Below, in pieces: positions 34,769 through 44,127 of a DNA stretch of 64,000 bases. The notes under the pieces were generated by a model. The model was not told the origin of the DNA, ran no database searches, and was given only the letters and a program-made list of their open reading frames with translations. The position numbers and the translations under genes were made by a program. The number at the start of each line of letters is the position of its first letter. The stretch's first letter is position 1. Source of the DNA: Brucella pseudogrignonensis (GTDB taxonomy: Bacteria; Pseudomonadota; Alphaproteobacteria; Rhizobiales; Rhizobiaceae); contig NZ_JAVLAT010000003.1 of the NCBI RefSeq assembly GCF_032190615.1, positions 372,001-436,000 on the forward strand, read 5' to 3'.

Positions 34769-35458
34769 TTAGAATTTGTATGCCACACCGACGCGCACTT
34801 CGTTCGTTTTGAACTTGTCTTCAATCCCCACACCTTCGCCGAAATCGAAATCCTTTTTGCCGTAGTCGGTGTAACGGTATTCGAGACGAAGAATAAGATT
34901 GTCGGTCGCGGCATAATCCACGCCACCGCCAATGGTCCAACCGGTATAGGTCTTGCTCTCAGACACGGTGATCTCATCAACGCCATCGGTGAGGGAAACC
35001 GAATTCTTCACGCTGCCGAATGCTACACCGCCAGCAATGTAAGGCAGGAAGCGGTCAACTGCGTAACCCGCACGGGCACGGACAGCGCCGGACCAACGCA
35101 ACTTGCTTTCCACTTCGCCCGTAATATCATCAACGGACCCGCTGTAGCTGTCCTTCAGGTTGTTGTAGCTGACGTCGCCATCAATGCCGAGAACGACATT
35201 GTTACCGAGATCGAAATTATAACCAGCATACAGACCGCCAACGAAGCCATCAGGCTTAACCTTGATGCCGCCTTCGAATTCAGACTTGCCCCAGCCATAA
35301 CCGACCTGGCCACCGACATATGCACCGTTCCAGGTGAATGACGGAGCTGCAACAACCGGAACTGGTTCCTGGTCAACAATAGTGTCAGCGGCCTTCGCGC
35401 CGTTTATAGCAACGATTGCAACGGCAGATGCCAGTAAAAGAGACTTGATGTTCGTCAT
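34769..35458 (-). CDS. Omp25/Omp31-family outer membrane beta-barrel protein
   Basis: A 229-residue outer membrane protein. The ATG at 35458 gives MTNIKSLLLASAVA and a signal peptide cleaved after AKA (residue 23). The mature part has the family start PSFTWNGAYVGGQVGYGWG and alternating strands typical of an eight-stranded barrel (LYAGYNFDLGNNVVLGIDGD, AVRARAGYAVDRFLPYIAGG, LRLEYRYTDYG), ending in the C-terminal phenylalanine signal VGVAYKF. This family is characteristic of Brucellaceae and related Rhizobiales and is abundant in the envelope. A promoter is expected upstream of 35458 and a hairpin lies downstream. It could be a paralogue of a chromosomal Omp25 or Omp31. Confidence 0.93.
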   Translation of the reverse strand: MTNIKSLLLASAVAIVAINGAKAADTIVDQEPVPVVAAPSFTWNGAYVGGQVGYGWGKSEFEGGIKVKPDGFVGGLYAGYNFDLGNNVVLGIDGDVSYNNLKDSYSGSVDDITGEVESKLRWSGAVRARAGYAVDRFLPYIAGGVAFGSVKNSVSLTDGVDEITVSESKTYTGWTIGGGVDYAATDNLILRLEYRYTDYGKKDFDFGEGVGIEDKFKTNEVRVGVAYKF

Positions 35459-35565
35459 AACCCCATATCCATAAAATTGATTTCTAGTCACGTCTATAAT
35501 GCTTGATCCGAGGATATCTATAGCACCGTTGCTGCAACCTTGCTGGAAACAGCAATTCAGCGCCA

Positions 35566-36729
35566 CTATTTACGATGTTGTGCATGATGAATGTACAAAA
35601 CCTCCAATTCCCTCATCATGCTTTTGTAGTAGCGATAAGCCATACTGGGCCAGCCTATTCTGATCAGACCAACGCATGGCATGATCGTGCGCCAATATAA
35701 GCTGCGAAGTCTTTTTCGCCCCTCCCTGCTCGCTAACATGGTACGGCTGATATTCGGAGCGACTTGATAATAATGCGCGATTTCCGCCACTCCGAACGGC
35801 TGACGCCGAAGCCATCTGTCGCGGAATCTGCGCAAGGTTTGCAATTCAAAGCAATCGTCAGGACGACCTTGCACTGCACAACAAGCGGTTGTTAGAAAGC
35901 AATGATCGAATTCATCGACTGGCGCTCTTGCATAGGTTCCGCAGGATACATCGCGCTCAAAATCTGAATTCAGTTCCGCCAGTGCTTTGGTATAGATTTT
36001 TTCGAAATCTTCGGTCGCCAGAGCTTGCCGCATGAAAGCGATCTTCATGGCATTCTGGCGTATCATGCCAGTTTCTATAATCACCGGGGACTGCTTTCGC
36101 AGAAAATGGGAAATCTGGTTGCCGATGGTATGATTGTCTATATCAAAAGAGGCATCCAAAAAGAATTCGGAAACGGGCGCATCTATTTTGCTGTATGCGT
36201 ATGGCCCTCTAGCTCCCGGAGAGAACCATCCTTCCATGCGCACTGATTGTCCATTAGCTGCTGTTATTTGGAAATAGATCCGGTCTGTTTTGCGATGGCT
36301 GAGCCGCTTGTTTACAACGTCGTCTGCTTTATCCTTTCCGGCCCAGTAATAGAGATCGGATTTCCCTGATCGGAGCGTAACGACTGCCCTGTCGGTGTAG
36401 GCTAAAGCGGAAACATCGATCTTTCCGCCTATTATTTTGCTTCCTACGGTACGGAGTTCAATAGAAAACCCCAGTTCTGGTTCGAGAACAGTGCGGTCGG
36501 AACGCGAAACAGTGCCGTAATCAAACGTATGCACGATTTCGAGGGTTTCCGCCTTTGCTTCGCTTGAAGCGCTACGTTTACGCATCGGGATAACTTGTAC
36601 ATGCCAGTTTCCGCTCTGCTTTTCGACACTGCATGTGAAGTCGGCCAAGGCAAACTCAGGAAAGAACGATGTAGCCGCAGCCGCAGGGACTCCGGACAAA
36701 ACAGTTCGTCTGGTGAACGTATACGACAT
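35566..36729 (-). CDS. Tat-exported protein with CFI-box-like C-terminal domain
   Basis: A 387-residue protein of unknown function. The start at 36729 has GAGGGGAAAAGG upstream; an ATG at 36747 overlapping the previous gene is an alternative. The N terminus is a twin-arginine signal (FTRRTVLSGVPAAAATSF). The middle is beta-rich with no known motif (FSIELRTVGSKIIGG). Near the C terminus, CFLTTACC followed by LRRFRDRWLRRQPFG and IAHYYQVAPN matches the CFI-box C-terminal domain, a cysteine motif found at the end of many secreted proteins of unknown role. It follows the TPR-OmpA-WD40 gene closely, probably in one operon, so the two products may meet in the periplasm. Confidence 0.7.
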   Translation of the reverse strand: MSYTFTRRTVLSGVPAAAATSFFPEFALADFTCSVEKQSGNWHVQVIPMRKRSASSEAKAETLEIVHTFDYGTVSRSDRTVLEPELGFSIELRTVGSKIIGGKIDVSALAYTDRAVVTLRSGKSDLYYWAGKDKADDVVNKRLSHRKTDRIYFQITAANGQSVRMEGWFSPGARGPYAYSKIDAPVSEFFLDASFDIDNHTIGNQISHFLRKQSPVIIETGMIRQNAMKIAFMRQALATEDFEKIYTKALAELNSDFERDVSCGTYARAPVDEFDHCFLTTACCAVQGRPDDCFELQTLRRFRDRWLRRQPFGVAEIAHYYQVAPNISRTMLASREGRKRLRSLYWRTIMPCVGLIRIGWPSMAYRYYKSMMRELEVLYIHHAQHRK

Positions 36730-36743
36730 CCTTTTCCCCTCTT

Positions 36744-39386
36744 TCATTGTCCAGGATTTTCTTGTGCTTGCAGTTTTTCGATGGCGTGCAACGAAGGAAC
36801 ATTGAAAACGAACGTCTGTTCATCCTTTACAGCCAGCAAAGTCTCGCCCGTCGAGGACATTCCGATGGAATAGGTGCCGCTATCGGACCAGGTAGCGACG
36901 GTTTTCATTCGCTCAAAATCCATCACCGCAAGCGAAGTGTCGCTGGCTTCGAATTTCGCGTTGAACGCGACATAGGGGCGCTCAGGATGGAATTCGAGTT
37001 GCAGGGGGATCATCGGAGCGCGGGTTTTCCGTGGACCTGACCAGTCACGCGTATGCCATACGCTCATCTGGTGACGATTGTCGAAAACCACGAGATGGCG
37101 GCTGTCGCGGCTTGCGCCCATCGCATGCGGCCAGTTTACCCCGCTCAGTCGTCGAAGCTCAGCAAGCGTTTGCGGATTCCACACAACGATTTCACGCATC
37201 TGGTGCTGACCGCTCACGATGGCGCTTCCATCGGGAAGCCATACGAGAGGCCCACCGATCCGAACCGGTCCCATCCGCGTTACAGAAACAAATTTCCGCG
37301 CCTCGATATCATAGAGTTTGAGGAAACCGTCAGCTGTAGAGAACGCGACCGCGTTCCCATCTGGTCGCCAGACCAGATCTATGATCTCCTGAGGCTCATG
37401 AAACTGCGCAACAACGTATCCAGATGCGGCATCGTAAATGTATATGGCTTCTGTTGTCTGGCCCGTCGCTTCCCGATAGCTGGAAATGGAGGCGATGTAG
37501 TCTCCGTCAGGTGAAAAACGGTAGCTCCGCCCACGGTAGAGGTTATGGTGTTTGACGTTGGCCCGCACATCCCAGATTTGAGGCGGTTCCTGACCAAGAA
37601 CAGCGCGATAAGCATCAGGTGCGAAAGCACTTCCTTTCTGCGCCGGCGGCGGCGACAAAGCACTTTGAGTGCCTGCCACCAGAGGCCGGATTTCCACGCG
37701 TCGGTTTAATCTCCGGCTTTTGCGCTTTTCATTGGAAGCGACTGGATAGCGGATACCAAAGCCATTGACCTGTAAGCGAGACGGTTCAATACCATGTTTG
37801 TCGATGAAATAACGTTGTACCGCTCGCGCACGAAGGAGAGACAAGGCATCGTTGACCGCTACGCTTCCGGTTGCGTCTGCATGACCTTCGATTGACAGTG
37901 CGGCGTCCATGCTTCGCACCGACTTCAATATCTCGGCCGCCTTATCCAGAACGGTAGATGCTTCTGGCAAAAGGACATCGGAATCAAAGGCGAATGCAAC
38001 GTCCACTTGCTTGTCGCGTCCGAAAACCAATTGCCATTCCAAAAGAAGAGAATCTGGAATCCGAGGCTCATACGGTTTCTTCTGCAGCGCCATTGCATTT
38101 TCGATCAAAGACGACTTCCAGGAGAGCCAATTTTCTGACGTGCTACCTGTAGACCGGATTTCATCGAGATGAACTTTGGCATCAGCGAATTGCTGGGCGG
38201 AAATCCTGTTTTCCGTCATTGCCTCTAGCAGATATTGGCGACGTACCGCCGACCACGGGAGAAGTAATTTTTCTCGATAGAATCCGTAGGCCTCATCAAA
38301 ATTTCCATAAGATTGATGAGCTGTTCCAAACGACATGATCGAAGATAGGCGGCCCTCGTCGTGGGGGGCGAGCTTCAATGCGTCAAGTGCGAGCGCTGTT
38401 GCTTTGTCTAGGCGCGGCAGGAAATTGTAGTTCAGCCACGCAAGAGTATTTTTCAGGAAATAATTGTCCGGCAGAACACGCTGCGCTCCTTCCAGGAATG
38501 ACTGTGCTCCATCGAAATCGTAGAGCGTCATAGCCAGAAATATTTCCTCAGCGACTTCTGCTGTCGGATGGATGGCGAAGCCTGCCTTGAGATATTCAAC
38601 CGCATAGCGGTTTGCGCCAAGTTGATCTCGCAACATCCGGCCAACAAAGAAATAGGCCGAAGCTTCCCCACCTGGGCGTATCAAAGGCGACAGAGACTCC
38701 GATACATAGGCAAGCCGTTCGGCCTTCGGCATGGTGTCGTTCGAGAGTTTGTCACGCCGCAAGATAGCGAGTTTCTCGTAAACCTCGAAGGGCGCATCTT
38801 TGCCAATTGCATTCTGATAAAACTTTTCAGCTTCCGCATATCGTCCATCAGTCTCGGCATCGAGACCACGCACGAAATCGAAAGCATATTCCACATCCCC
38901 GATCTCTCGTTCCCATTGATTGAGAAAGTCCATCGCAGCTTTTTTGTCTGCAAATTTCTCCTTGCGCAGGAAAAACCCATTACGGACAAGGTCGGCGTCA
39001 AAGGGGGCCGTGGCGAGCGCTTTATCGTATAGATCACGCGCCGCCTCCGTCCGCGAGGCTTGCTCATGGGCGAGTGCGAGATTGGTGTAGGCGACGGTCA
39101 GTTCTGGATCGGTTGCGATTGCAGTCTCGTACAGCCTGATTTGTGTTTCTGTTCGCCCGTCTACACCCGCGATCCAAGCCGCTGAAAACAACCCTTCAGC
39201 GGTTTCTGGATGCGTGTCAGCCAAATGGCTGCGGATGATGGCCCGCTCCGCCGCGCTTGGTGTTTTCAGGCTGCGTTGCAGAAGATCGAACGGATTCTGG
39301 CCGGAATAGGATGGATGCTCCACCGCCAGCGACTGCGACAAGCCGCTTAGCAGGGAAACAAAACAGAAAAGAAAGCGAAGCGACAT
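36744..39386 (-). CDS. Exported TPR-OmpA-WD40 protein (880 residues)
   Basis: A large three-part envelope protein. A signal peptide (LRFLFCFVSLLSGLSQSLA) is followed by helical TPR-like repeats (about residues 55-375), an OmpA C-terminal peptidoglycan-binding domain (about 460-568, with EGHADATGS and NDALSLLRARAVQRYF and a closing RRLNRRVEI), and a WD40/PD40-type beta-propeller (about 620-866; VWRPDGNAVAFSTADG, LVWLPDGSAIVSG, WNPQTLAELRRL). I chose the second of two adjacent ATGs because AGGAG is then five bases upstream. This combination of a cell-wall anchor with two protein-interaction scaffolds is unusual. It diverges from a LuxR-type gene and precedes the Tat/CFI-box gene. No enzyme motif was seen. 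Confidence 0.8.
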   Translation of the reverse strand: MSLRFLFCFVSLLSGLSQSLAVEHPSYSGQNPFDLLQRSLKTPSAAERAIIRSHLADTHPETAEGLFSAAWIAGVDGRTETQIRLYETAIATDPELTVAYTNLALAHEQASRTEAARDLYDKALATAPFDADLVRNGFFLRKEKFADKKAAMDFLNQWEREIGDVEYAFDFVRGLDAETDGRYAEAEKFYQNAIGKDAPFEVYEKLAILRRDKLSNDTMPKAERLAYVSESLSPLIRPGGEASAYFFVGRMLRDQLGANRYAVEYLKAGFAIHPTAEVAEEIFLAMTLYDFDGAQSFLEGAQRVLPDNYFLKNTLAWLNYNFLPRLDKATALALDALKLAPHDEGRLSSIMSFGTAHQSYGNFDEAYGFYREKLLLPWSAVRRQYLLEAMTENRISAQQFADAKVHLDEIRSTGSTSENWLSWKSSLIENAMALQKKPYEPRIPDSLLLEWQLVFGRDKQVDVAFAFDSDVLLPEASTVLDKAAEILKSVRSMDAALSIEGHADATGSVAVNDALSLLRARAVQRYFIDKHGIEPSRLQVNGFGIRYPVASNEKRKSRRLNRRVEIRPLVAGTQSALSPPPAQKGSAFAPDAYRAVLGQEPPQIWDVRANVKHHNLYRGRSYRFSPDGDYIASISSYREATGQTTEAIYIYDAASGYVVAQFHEPQEIIDLVWRPDGNAVAFSTADGFLKLYDIEARKFVSVTRMGPVRIGGPLVWLPDGSAIVSGQHQMREIVVWNPQTLAELRRLSGVNWPHAMGASRDSRHLVVFDNRHQMSVWHTRDWSGPRKTRAPMIPLQLEFHPERPYVAFNAKFEASDTSLAVMDFERMKTVATWSDSGTYSIGMSSTGETLLAVKDEQTFVFNVPSLHAIEKLQAQENPGQ

Positions 39387-39549
39387 CATAGCTCCTGGAC
39401 AAGAAATGCGGATATTGATGTGGGGCGTTTTGTTGGCTTGAACCTCTGCGGAATTTCCTGCAATTTGTTCCAGGCTTGGGATAGATCTGTTGAAGCGACG
39501 GGGGCGTCTGTGAGGCAGGTACGCGACAGAATTGTGGGAGGGGTATTGG

Positions 39550-40659
39550 ATGCTGTCGAATTCGGAAGCGCAGATCAACGAACTGGTTGCTGGAATTTAT
39601 GCGGCATTGCTTGGAGAACAAGACTGGCAAAGCTTTCTGGACAGACTGAACAATGTGACGCCAGGAGCGCTTTCCACGTTGTTCTTTCACGACTACAGAG
39701 CCAATATCGGTGCAGTGGCATATGTTTCTGGCGTTGAAGGGCGAGAACGCGCCCTCAATGATTACGAAGGCTATTACAGCAACCTCAATCCATGGATGAG
39801 GCGTGTCGCGGCCACTCCTGTTGGAAGAGGTATTGTCGGCGAGGAAATCATCTCCCGTGAAGAGTTTAACCGCAGCGAATATTACTCCGACTATATTCGT
39901 CCGAATGGACTTGAAACGGGAGTAGGCCTGACCCTTTTCAAGGACCAGAACTGCTACTTCCTGCTGAGCACGCTGACGGATGACACGGATATTGACCGCA
40001 ATCTCGACCGTGCCAACGTGCTGACCCGAATTGCCCCGCATTTGCAGCGGGTGTTCCGTTATTACCGTTCTGGCGAGTTCCATACGGCCGCGATAGATTT
40101 CGGCAAGGGTATCGACATGGCGACCGGACTGGCCTTCATGTTGATCAACGAAGACCTCAGAGTGATCAAGGCCTCTGCTGTCGCCGAACTGGCGCTTTCC
40201 TCCGGCAAAGTAGCTGGGCTTGATCCACTGGGGCGCATCAGGTTCGCCAACCCGGATATTCAATCGGCCTTGCGCTCTTTGCTGGTTCGCCAGCAGGGCA
40301 TCAGGGAAACGAAAGTCTTTAACGATCTTGGTTCGGGTGTTCGGTTCATCAGAATTGGCGGCAGTCCTGCAGTAGAGTTCTTTGCGGGTCCGATGGTGGC
40401 GGTCCTGATGGGAGAAGGATCGGCGGCTGGTCGTGTTTCCGGACTTGCGCAGATTGCTGCCAGTTATCGGCTGTCTCCGGCGGAAACGAGAGTCTTTGTT
40501 GGCATTGTGAATGGGTTGAGCCTGTCTGATATTGCCGATCAGTCCAACGTTACGAGGGAAACCGTACGATCCCAGCTCAAATCGATTTTCAGCAAGACTG
40601 GGGCTTCCAGTCAGATGGATCTCGTGCGGCTTGGTGCAAGCAGCGCTCCGTCGATATGA
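39550..40659 (+). CDS. LuxR-type HTH transcriptional regulator
   Basis: A 369-residue protein with a C-terminal LuxR/FixJ helix-turn-helix (YRLSPAETRVFVGIVNGLSL then DIADQSNVTRETVRSQLKSIF, about residues 303-345). The N-terminal 300 residues do not show an autoinducer-binding or receiver motif and may be a PAS-like sensor (FMLINEDLRVIKASAVAELAL resembles a PAS strand-helix unit). GGGAGGGG precedes the ATG at 39550; an upstream ATG at 39532 lacks a site. It diverges from the TPR-OmpA-WD40 gene across 160 bases and probably regulates it. The signal is unknown. Confidence 0.82.
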   Translation: MLSNSEAQINELVAGIYAALLGEQDWQSFLDRLNNVTPGALSTLFFHDYRANIGAVAYVSGVEGRERALNDYEGYYSNLNPWMRRVAATPVGRGIVGEEIISREEFNRSEYYSDYIRPNGLETGVGLTLFKDQNCYFLLSTLTDDTDIDRNLDRANVLTRIAPHLQRVFRYYRSGEFHTAAIDFGKGIDMATGLAFMLINEDLRVIKASAVAELALSSGKVAGLDPLGRIRFANPDIQSALRSLLVRQQGIRETKVFNDLGSGVRFIRIGGSPAVEFFAGPMVAVLMGEGSAAGRVSGLAQIAASYRLSPAETRVFVGIVNGLSLSDIADQSNVTRETVRSQLKSIFSKTGASSQMDLVRLGASSAPSI

Positions 40660-40709
40660 TGGAGTCCGCCAATTTGAGCGAAACGCTTGGAGCAAACGGT
40701 TTCTATCCA

Positions 40710-40985
40710 TCAGTCGTAAGCCGGATTTCGGTACCAACGTCCTGAACGATCAGATGTGAAAGCGCGACCATTGCTGTTGTACCGCAATCCCGGCACTTCG
40801 CAGCCTCTTGACGTCATGATGTAGCCGAGCTGGCATGAACCATAACGAACGTGGAGATTATGGTTTATTTCGGCTAGATTGGCGTTGGCTTGTGCAAACG
40901 CTCCGTTCAATGTCCGGCCAGTTCTATCGCAACCGGTCAGAACCATCGCAAAGAATATAGTCGTGAAGATAATGAGAGCGCTCAT
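40710..40985 (-). CDS. Small lipoprotein, function unknown
   Basis: 91 residues. The hydrophobic N terminus ends in a lipobox, VLTGC, with the acylated cysteine at residue 19, so the mature protein should be membrane-anchored. The short mature part has two further cysteines (GSCQLGY and RGCEVPG) that could form a disulphide, and an aromatic, Arg-rich tail. No family recognised. Its start is 2 bases after the stop of the following upstream gene at 40988, suggesting one transcription unit with it. Confidence 0.65.
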   Translation of the reverse strand: MSALIIFTTIFFAMVLTGCDRTGRTLNGAFAQANANLAEINHNLHVRYGSCQLGYIMTSRGCEVPGLRYNSNGRAFTSDRSGRWYRNPAYD

Positions 40986-40987
40986 TA

Positions 40988-42220
40988 CTATTCTTCCTTC
41001 AACGCTCTTACTATTTGGATGGAAAGTTCCCGCTGACGTTCTTCGAGTTCAGCTTTGAATTTCTCATAAGGTTCCATGAGCCTGCCGAAGGTGCCATCCA
41101 ACTCCTCCTTTAACTCCGGACCGAGAAAATCCAGAGGCATCATCGCATAGACGACGTCATAACGATCCGAAATATAATCGAAGTATCTTATTTTTTCTTT
41201 CTGCAGACATGAGCGTTCCTCTACGAATGAGATGAATTCCACGCAAGTCTGCATTTTGGAATTGATAGGATATTTTGGTTCTGAATATGTATAAAGATCA
41301 TAGCTAAGATGATCTGTCAGCCAACCTTTCATGGTTTTATAATATTTCGTTCCTTCAATGGTCTTCAATAGAGATACATAATCGTTAACGCATTCGAAGT
41401 AACTCTCCAGGTCTGCATCTATCTGAAGTTCACCACATTGAAAAGTTGGAAAGTTCTTTGGTTCGGCTATAGGCGTAGAGGATGTCGCTGCAACGTTGTG
41501 CTCAGGCATCGCGACCTGGATTGTGTCTGGCGTGACGGTTGCATCAACAGTTGATCCCGATTTGTTGACAATTTCCGTAATCGTTTTCCCTTCACTGCTG
41601 CGTCCTTCACCCAGCGCCACATATATTTGCGCAATCGCCTTTGCAGAGCCTCTCATGGCCATCATGTGCTGGAATGAGCCTGCATCGACAATGACGCGGT
41701 CGGCTCCCTGAAGATGGATGATGAAGGTGCGAGGCAATGTGAGCTGGATTATCCGCGCACTTGCCGTGGACGGCACGCCATTCTTGATCTCTGGAGGCAG
41801 ACTGCCGAGCGGCTGCGGTTCCACATCAAGGGTCTCAATGCGATGCGGTCTGTTGCGAGTCTTATCCTCGTCGTAGACAGCGCGAAGCGTTATGCCGCCA
41901 GGCAATGGGAGATCATAGCCGGAAACAAGCAGAAGTCGCCATTGTCTGGATTTCGTGTCGAATGTCAGGGAACCGAACAGATCACTCGACCGATAGCGAG
42001 CGCCTGGCATCTGCTGATTGGATGTCTTGTCAAAAAACGTCCAGCCATCCGCAGGGAGAACTGATGCCGGACTGTTTCCCACAGGGAGAACGACCAGTAG
42101 GGTGCTGAAAATAGCGTTTAAGATCGGACCACGTATCACTCGTGACGCCAGCCTACCCGCAGCGCTCGCCGTAAGCGTTGAGAATCTTTGTGGAGTGTTC
42201 GGTATGATTCTTGTCACCAT
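40988..42220 (-). CDS. Exported or membrane-anchored hypothetical protein
   Basis: 410 residues with the start at 42220, where the protein opens with a basic stretch and one hydrophobic segment (about residues 33-50, PILNAIFSTLLVVLPVG), consistent with a long signal peptide or anchor. The N-terminal half is beta-rich (WRLLLVSGYDLPLPGGITL, FIIHLQGADRVIVDAG). The C-terminal half is helical with a few cysteines (FQCGEL, YFECVND, MQTCVEF, RSCLQKE) and ends in a charged coiled-coil-like segment. No known domain seen. The start is uncertain because an upstream ATG at 42418 would overlap the adjacent gene. Confidence 0.55.
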   Translation of the reverse strand: MVTRIIPNTPQRFSTLTASAAGRLASRVIRGPILNAIFSTLLVVLPVGNSPASVLPADGWTFFDKTSNQQMPGARYRSSDLFGSLTFDTKSRQWRLLLVSGYDLPLPGGITLRAVYDEDKTRNRPHRIETLDVEPQPLGSLPPEIKNGVPSTASARIIQLTLPRTFIIHLQGADRVIVDAGSFQHMMAMRGSAKAIAQIYVALGEGRSSEGKTITEIVNKSGSTVDATVTPDTIQVAMPEHNVAATSSTPIAEPKNFPTFQCGELQIDADLESYFECVNDYVSLLKTIEGTKYYKTMKGWLTDHLSYDLYTYSEPKYPINSKMQTCVEFISFVEERSCLQKEKIRYFDYISDRYDVVYAMMPLDFLGPELKEELDGTFGRLMEPYEKFKAELEERQRELSIQIVRALKEE

Positions 42221-42311
42221 GATGCCAGTCCATTCCCGGCCAATATCGAGAAGAACAGCTTTGCACGGTCGTTCTTCTCGTTTGGGACCGTTCAGTGGTA
42301 ATTTGGGGGAA

Positions 42312-42641
42312 TTATGGATTTCCGAACGGTGTATAGGTTCCAGTGTCGCGTTGCCACCATTTGTAACGGCCAGTTCCGTTACACACCATGAAGCCCCAGC
42401 CATTTGGATATACCTCACCGGGGGCAGTGTTCAGATTTGTGAAGCACCCCCAACCGCCATGCGACTTTTCGAGGCAAACCCTGAAATCCTTCGGGCTGTC
42501 ACCAATGTTTTTCAGCTTCACGGCGAAACTTTTCGAACTATTGCAGTTCTCACCCCAAGCAGTATCGTGCTTTACGATTTCTGCGTTTGCTGTCGCGCCC
42601 AAGGCCAACAGCGTTACAACTGCTAATGTTACTCGGTTCAT
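42312..42641 (-). CDS. Small secreted cysteine-containing protein
   Basis: 109 residues. A signal peptide is clear (MNRVTLAVVTLLALGATANA, cleavage after residue 20). The mature 89-residue domain has four cysteines (GENCN, FRVC, GWGCF, FMVCNG), which can make two disulphides, and is tryptophan/glycine-rich near the end (KWWQRDTGT). No family recognised; size and pattern resemble small periplasmic or extracellular beta-sandwich domains. It precedes the hypothetical membrane protein on the same strand by 91 bases. Confidence 0.6.
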   Translation of the reverse strand: MNRVTLAVVTLLALGATANAEIVKHDTAWGENCNSSKSFAVKLKNIGDSPKDFRVCLEKSHGGWGCFTNLNTAPGEVYPNGWGFMVCNGTGRYKWWQRDTGTYTPFGNP

Positions 42642-42746
42642 GGTGTTGCCCTGTTTGAGTTGCTAGATAAATCTCCGGTGAGATGGCCTTTATTGCCGGA
42701 GAAAAACCTTGCAGCATCCCCTGTTCGGGGGATGGACGGCGATATA

Positions 42747-43885
42747 GGGCGTTGGTGCATGAAGGCGTTCAGATTTACTGAACTTAGAGAATTAGGCTTT
42801 AGCCGTTGACGTTTTCGTTTCGTCTTCGGGGTCTCGTTCATGCCTTTCAAACATAACGCTGCTCAACGCCATAAGATACCGCCGCAGAAGTTCAAGGTTA
42901 TCAACTGGCCTGAGTATGATGCTGGTTTGCGCCAGCGTGGCAGCATCACTTTCTGGATCAGTGAAGATGCCATTGCGGGTTGGTCAGCCCCGCGCCGCAC
43001 AACACCCGGTGGGCAGGCGCGCTATTCAGAACTGGCGATTGAAACATCTTTGATGTGCGGGCAGGTCTTCAATCAACCCTTGCGCCAGACTGAAGGCTTG
43101 ATGATGTCTTTGTTGCAATTGATGGGCCTTGATCTGCCAGTCCCTGATCATACGACATTAAGCAGGCGCTGTGCCAGCTTGTCGTCTTTGAAGGCTCTGG
43201 GGCGGCACACTACAACCGCGCCTGATGAACCCATTCATGTTCTTGTCGACAGCACAGGATTGAAGATTTATGGCGCAGGCCAATGGCTTGAGGATAAGCA
43301 TGGCAGCAAATCCCCCAGGAAATGGCGCAAACTGCATCTTGGCGTCGATGCTGACACAGGTGAAATTATCGCTGCAGTCCTGACCGATCAGAACAGCAGT
43401 GATAGCAGCCAATTCACAGCTTTGCTTGACCAGATTGACCAGCCCATCGCAAGCGTCACTGCTGATGGAGCTTATGACAGTGATGAAACCTACAGGTCTG
43501 CCCGCCAGCACAGTCCGGGTGTAAGCGTCATTGTTCCACCGCGGGCCCGACAATTAACAATGGACATGTATGGCCCACCGGATCAGCGGGACTGGCACAC
43601 GCAAACAATCGCCGAGCATGGCCGGATGAAGTGGCAGGCCGTAACCGGTTATGGAAAACGGTCTCATGTGGAAACGGCCATGGGCCGGTATAAGTCCGTC
43701 AATCGCGACCGTCTTCGCTCACGCAAGTTTGCCAATCAGCAAACCGAAGTCAAACTCGGATGCCACATTCTCAATCGAATGCTGGCATCCGCACGCCCGG
43801 ATTCCGTCCGTGTGAAAGAGTTAAGCCTGTAACCAAACATCAAAGACCCGAATCTGTCTATTATCGGCTTCATGCACCGACGCCC
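42747..43885 (+). mobile_element. IS5-family insertion sequence
   Basis: Terminal inverted repeats read GGGCGTTGGTGCATGAAGGC at 42747 and, on the other strand from 43885, GGGCGTCGGTGCATGAAGCC, with only two differences in 20 bases. The element is 1139 bases and holds one complete transposase gene. The flanks (gatata before, gtaaaa after) show no target duplication. It separates the envelope block from the glycated-amine loci. Confidence 0.85.
42840..43832 (+). CDS. IS5-family transposase (IS903-like)
   Basis: A 330-residue DDE transposase of the IS5 family. The catalytic Asp residues are expected in VLVDSTGLKIYG and TADGAYDSDETY, and the Glu in the C-terminal KRSHVETAMGRYKSV segment, the usual Y-2-R-3-E-6-K-like region. 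The N terminus carries PPQKFKVINWPEYDAGLRQRG, typical for this group. All key segments are intact, so the copy may be active. Confidence 0.92.
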   Translation: MPFKHNAAQRHKIPPQKFKVINWPEYDAGLRQRGSITFWISEDAIAGWSAPRRTTPGGQARYSELAIETSLMCGQVFNQPLRQTEGLMMSLLQLMGLDLPVPDHTTLSRRCASLSSLKALGRHTTTAPDEPIHVLVDSTGLKIYGAGQWLEDKHGSKSPRKWRKLHLGVDADTGEIIAAVLTDQNSSDSSQFTALLDQIDQPIASVTADGAYDSDETYRSARQHSPGVSVIVPPRARQLTMDMYGPPDQRDWHTQTIAEHGRMKWQAVTGYGKRSHVETAMGRYKSVNRDRLRSRKFANQQTEVKLGCHILNRMLASARPDSVRVKELSL

Positions 43886-44093
43886 GTAAAAACATGCAAG
43901 AATCTTGACTGGCAATCATCGCATCGCGAGAGTTCCTGGTTGGCTGACAGTCCTGTTCCATTCTATACGACGAAGGCTGTTTTGATATGCCGGCCTTTCA
44001 CGGCACAATAGATCAGAGCGCAAATAATCGTCGATCAATCATCCTGCAAATCATTTGATAAACGGTACTACTCTTGCGCCTCTGCGGATGATA

Positions 44094-44118
44094 ACAACTG
44101 TCAAGGATCATCAGTTGT
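44094..44118. promoter_or_regulatory. Inverted repeat upstream of the first lacI-type gene
   Basis: ACAACTG at 44094-44100 and CAGTTGT at 44112-44118 pair perfectly with an 11-base spacer, ending nine bases before the start codon of the LacI-family gene. It could be an operator or a small RNA hairpin near the ribosome site. The preceding 200 bases (43886-44093) show no gene. Confidence 0.35.
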
Positions 44119-44127
44119 GAAAATGGT

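Noticed and set aside
39217..40737. 506-residue minus-strand open frame
   Set aside because: Runs antisense through the LuxR-type gene and the start of the TPR-OmpA-WD40 gene; it has no ribosome site, no domain, and a composition rich in Arg, Ser and His typical of shadow frames.
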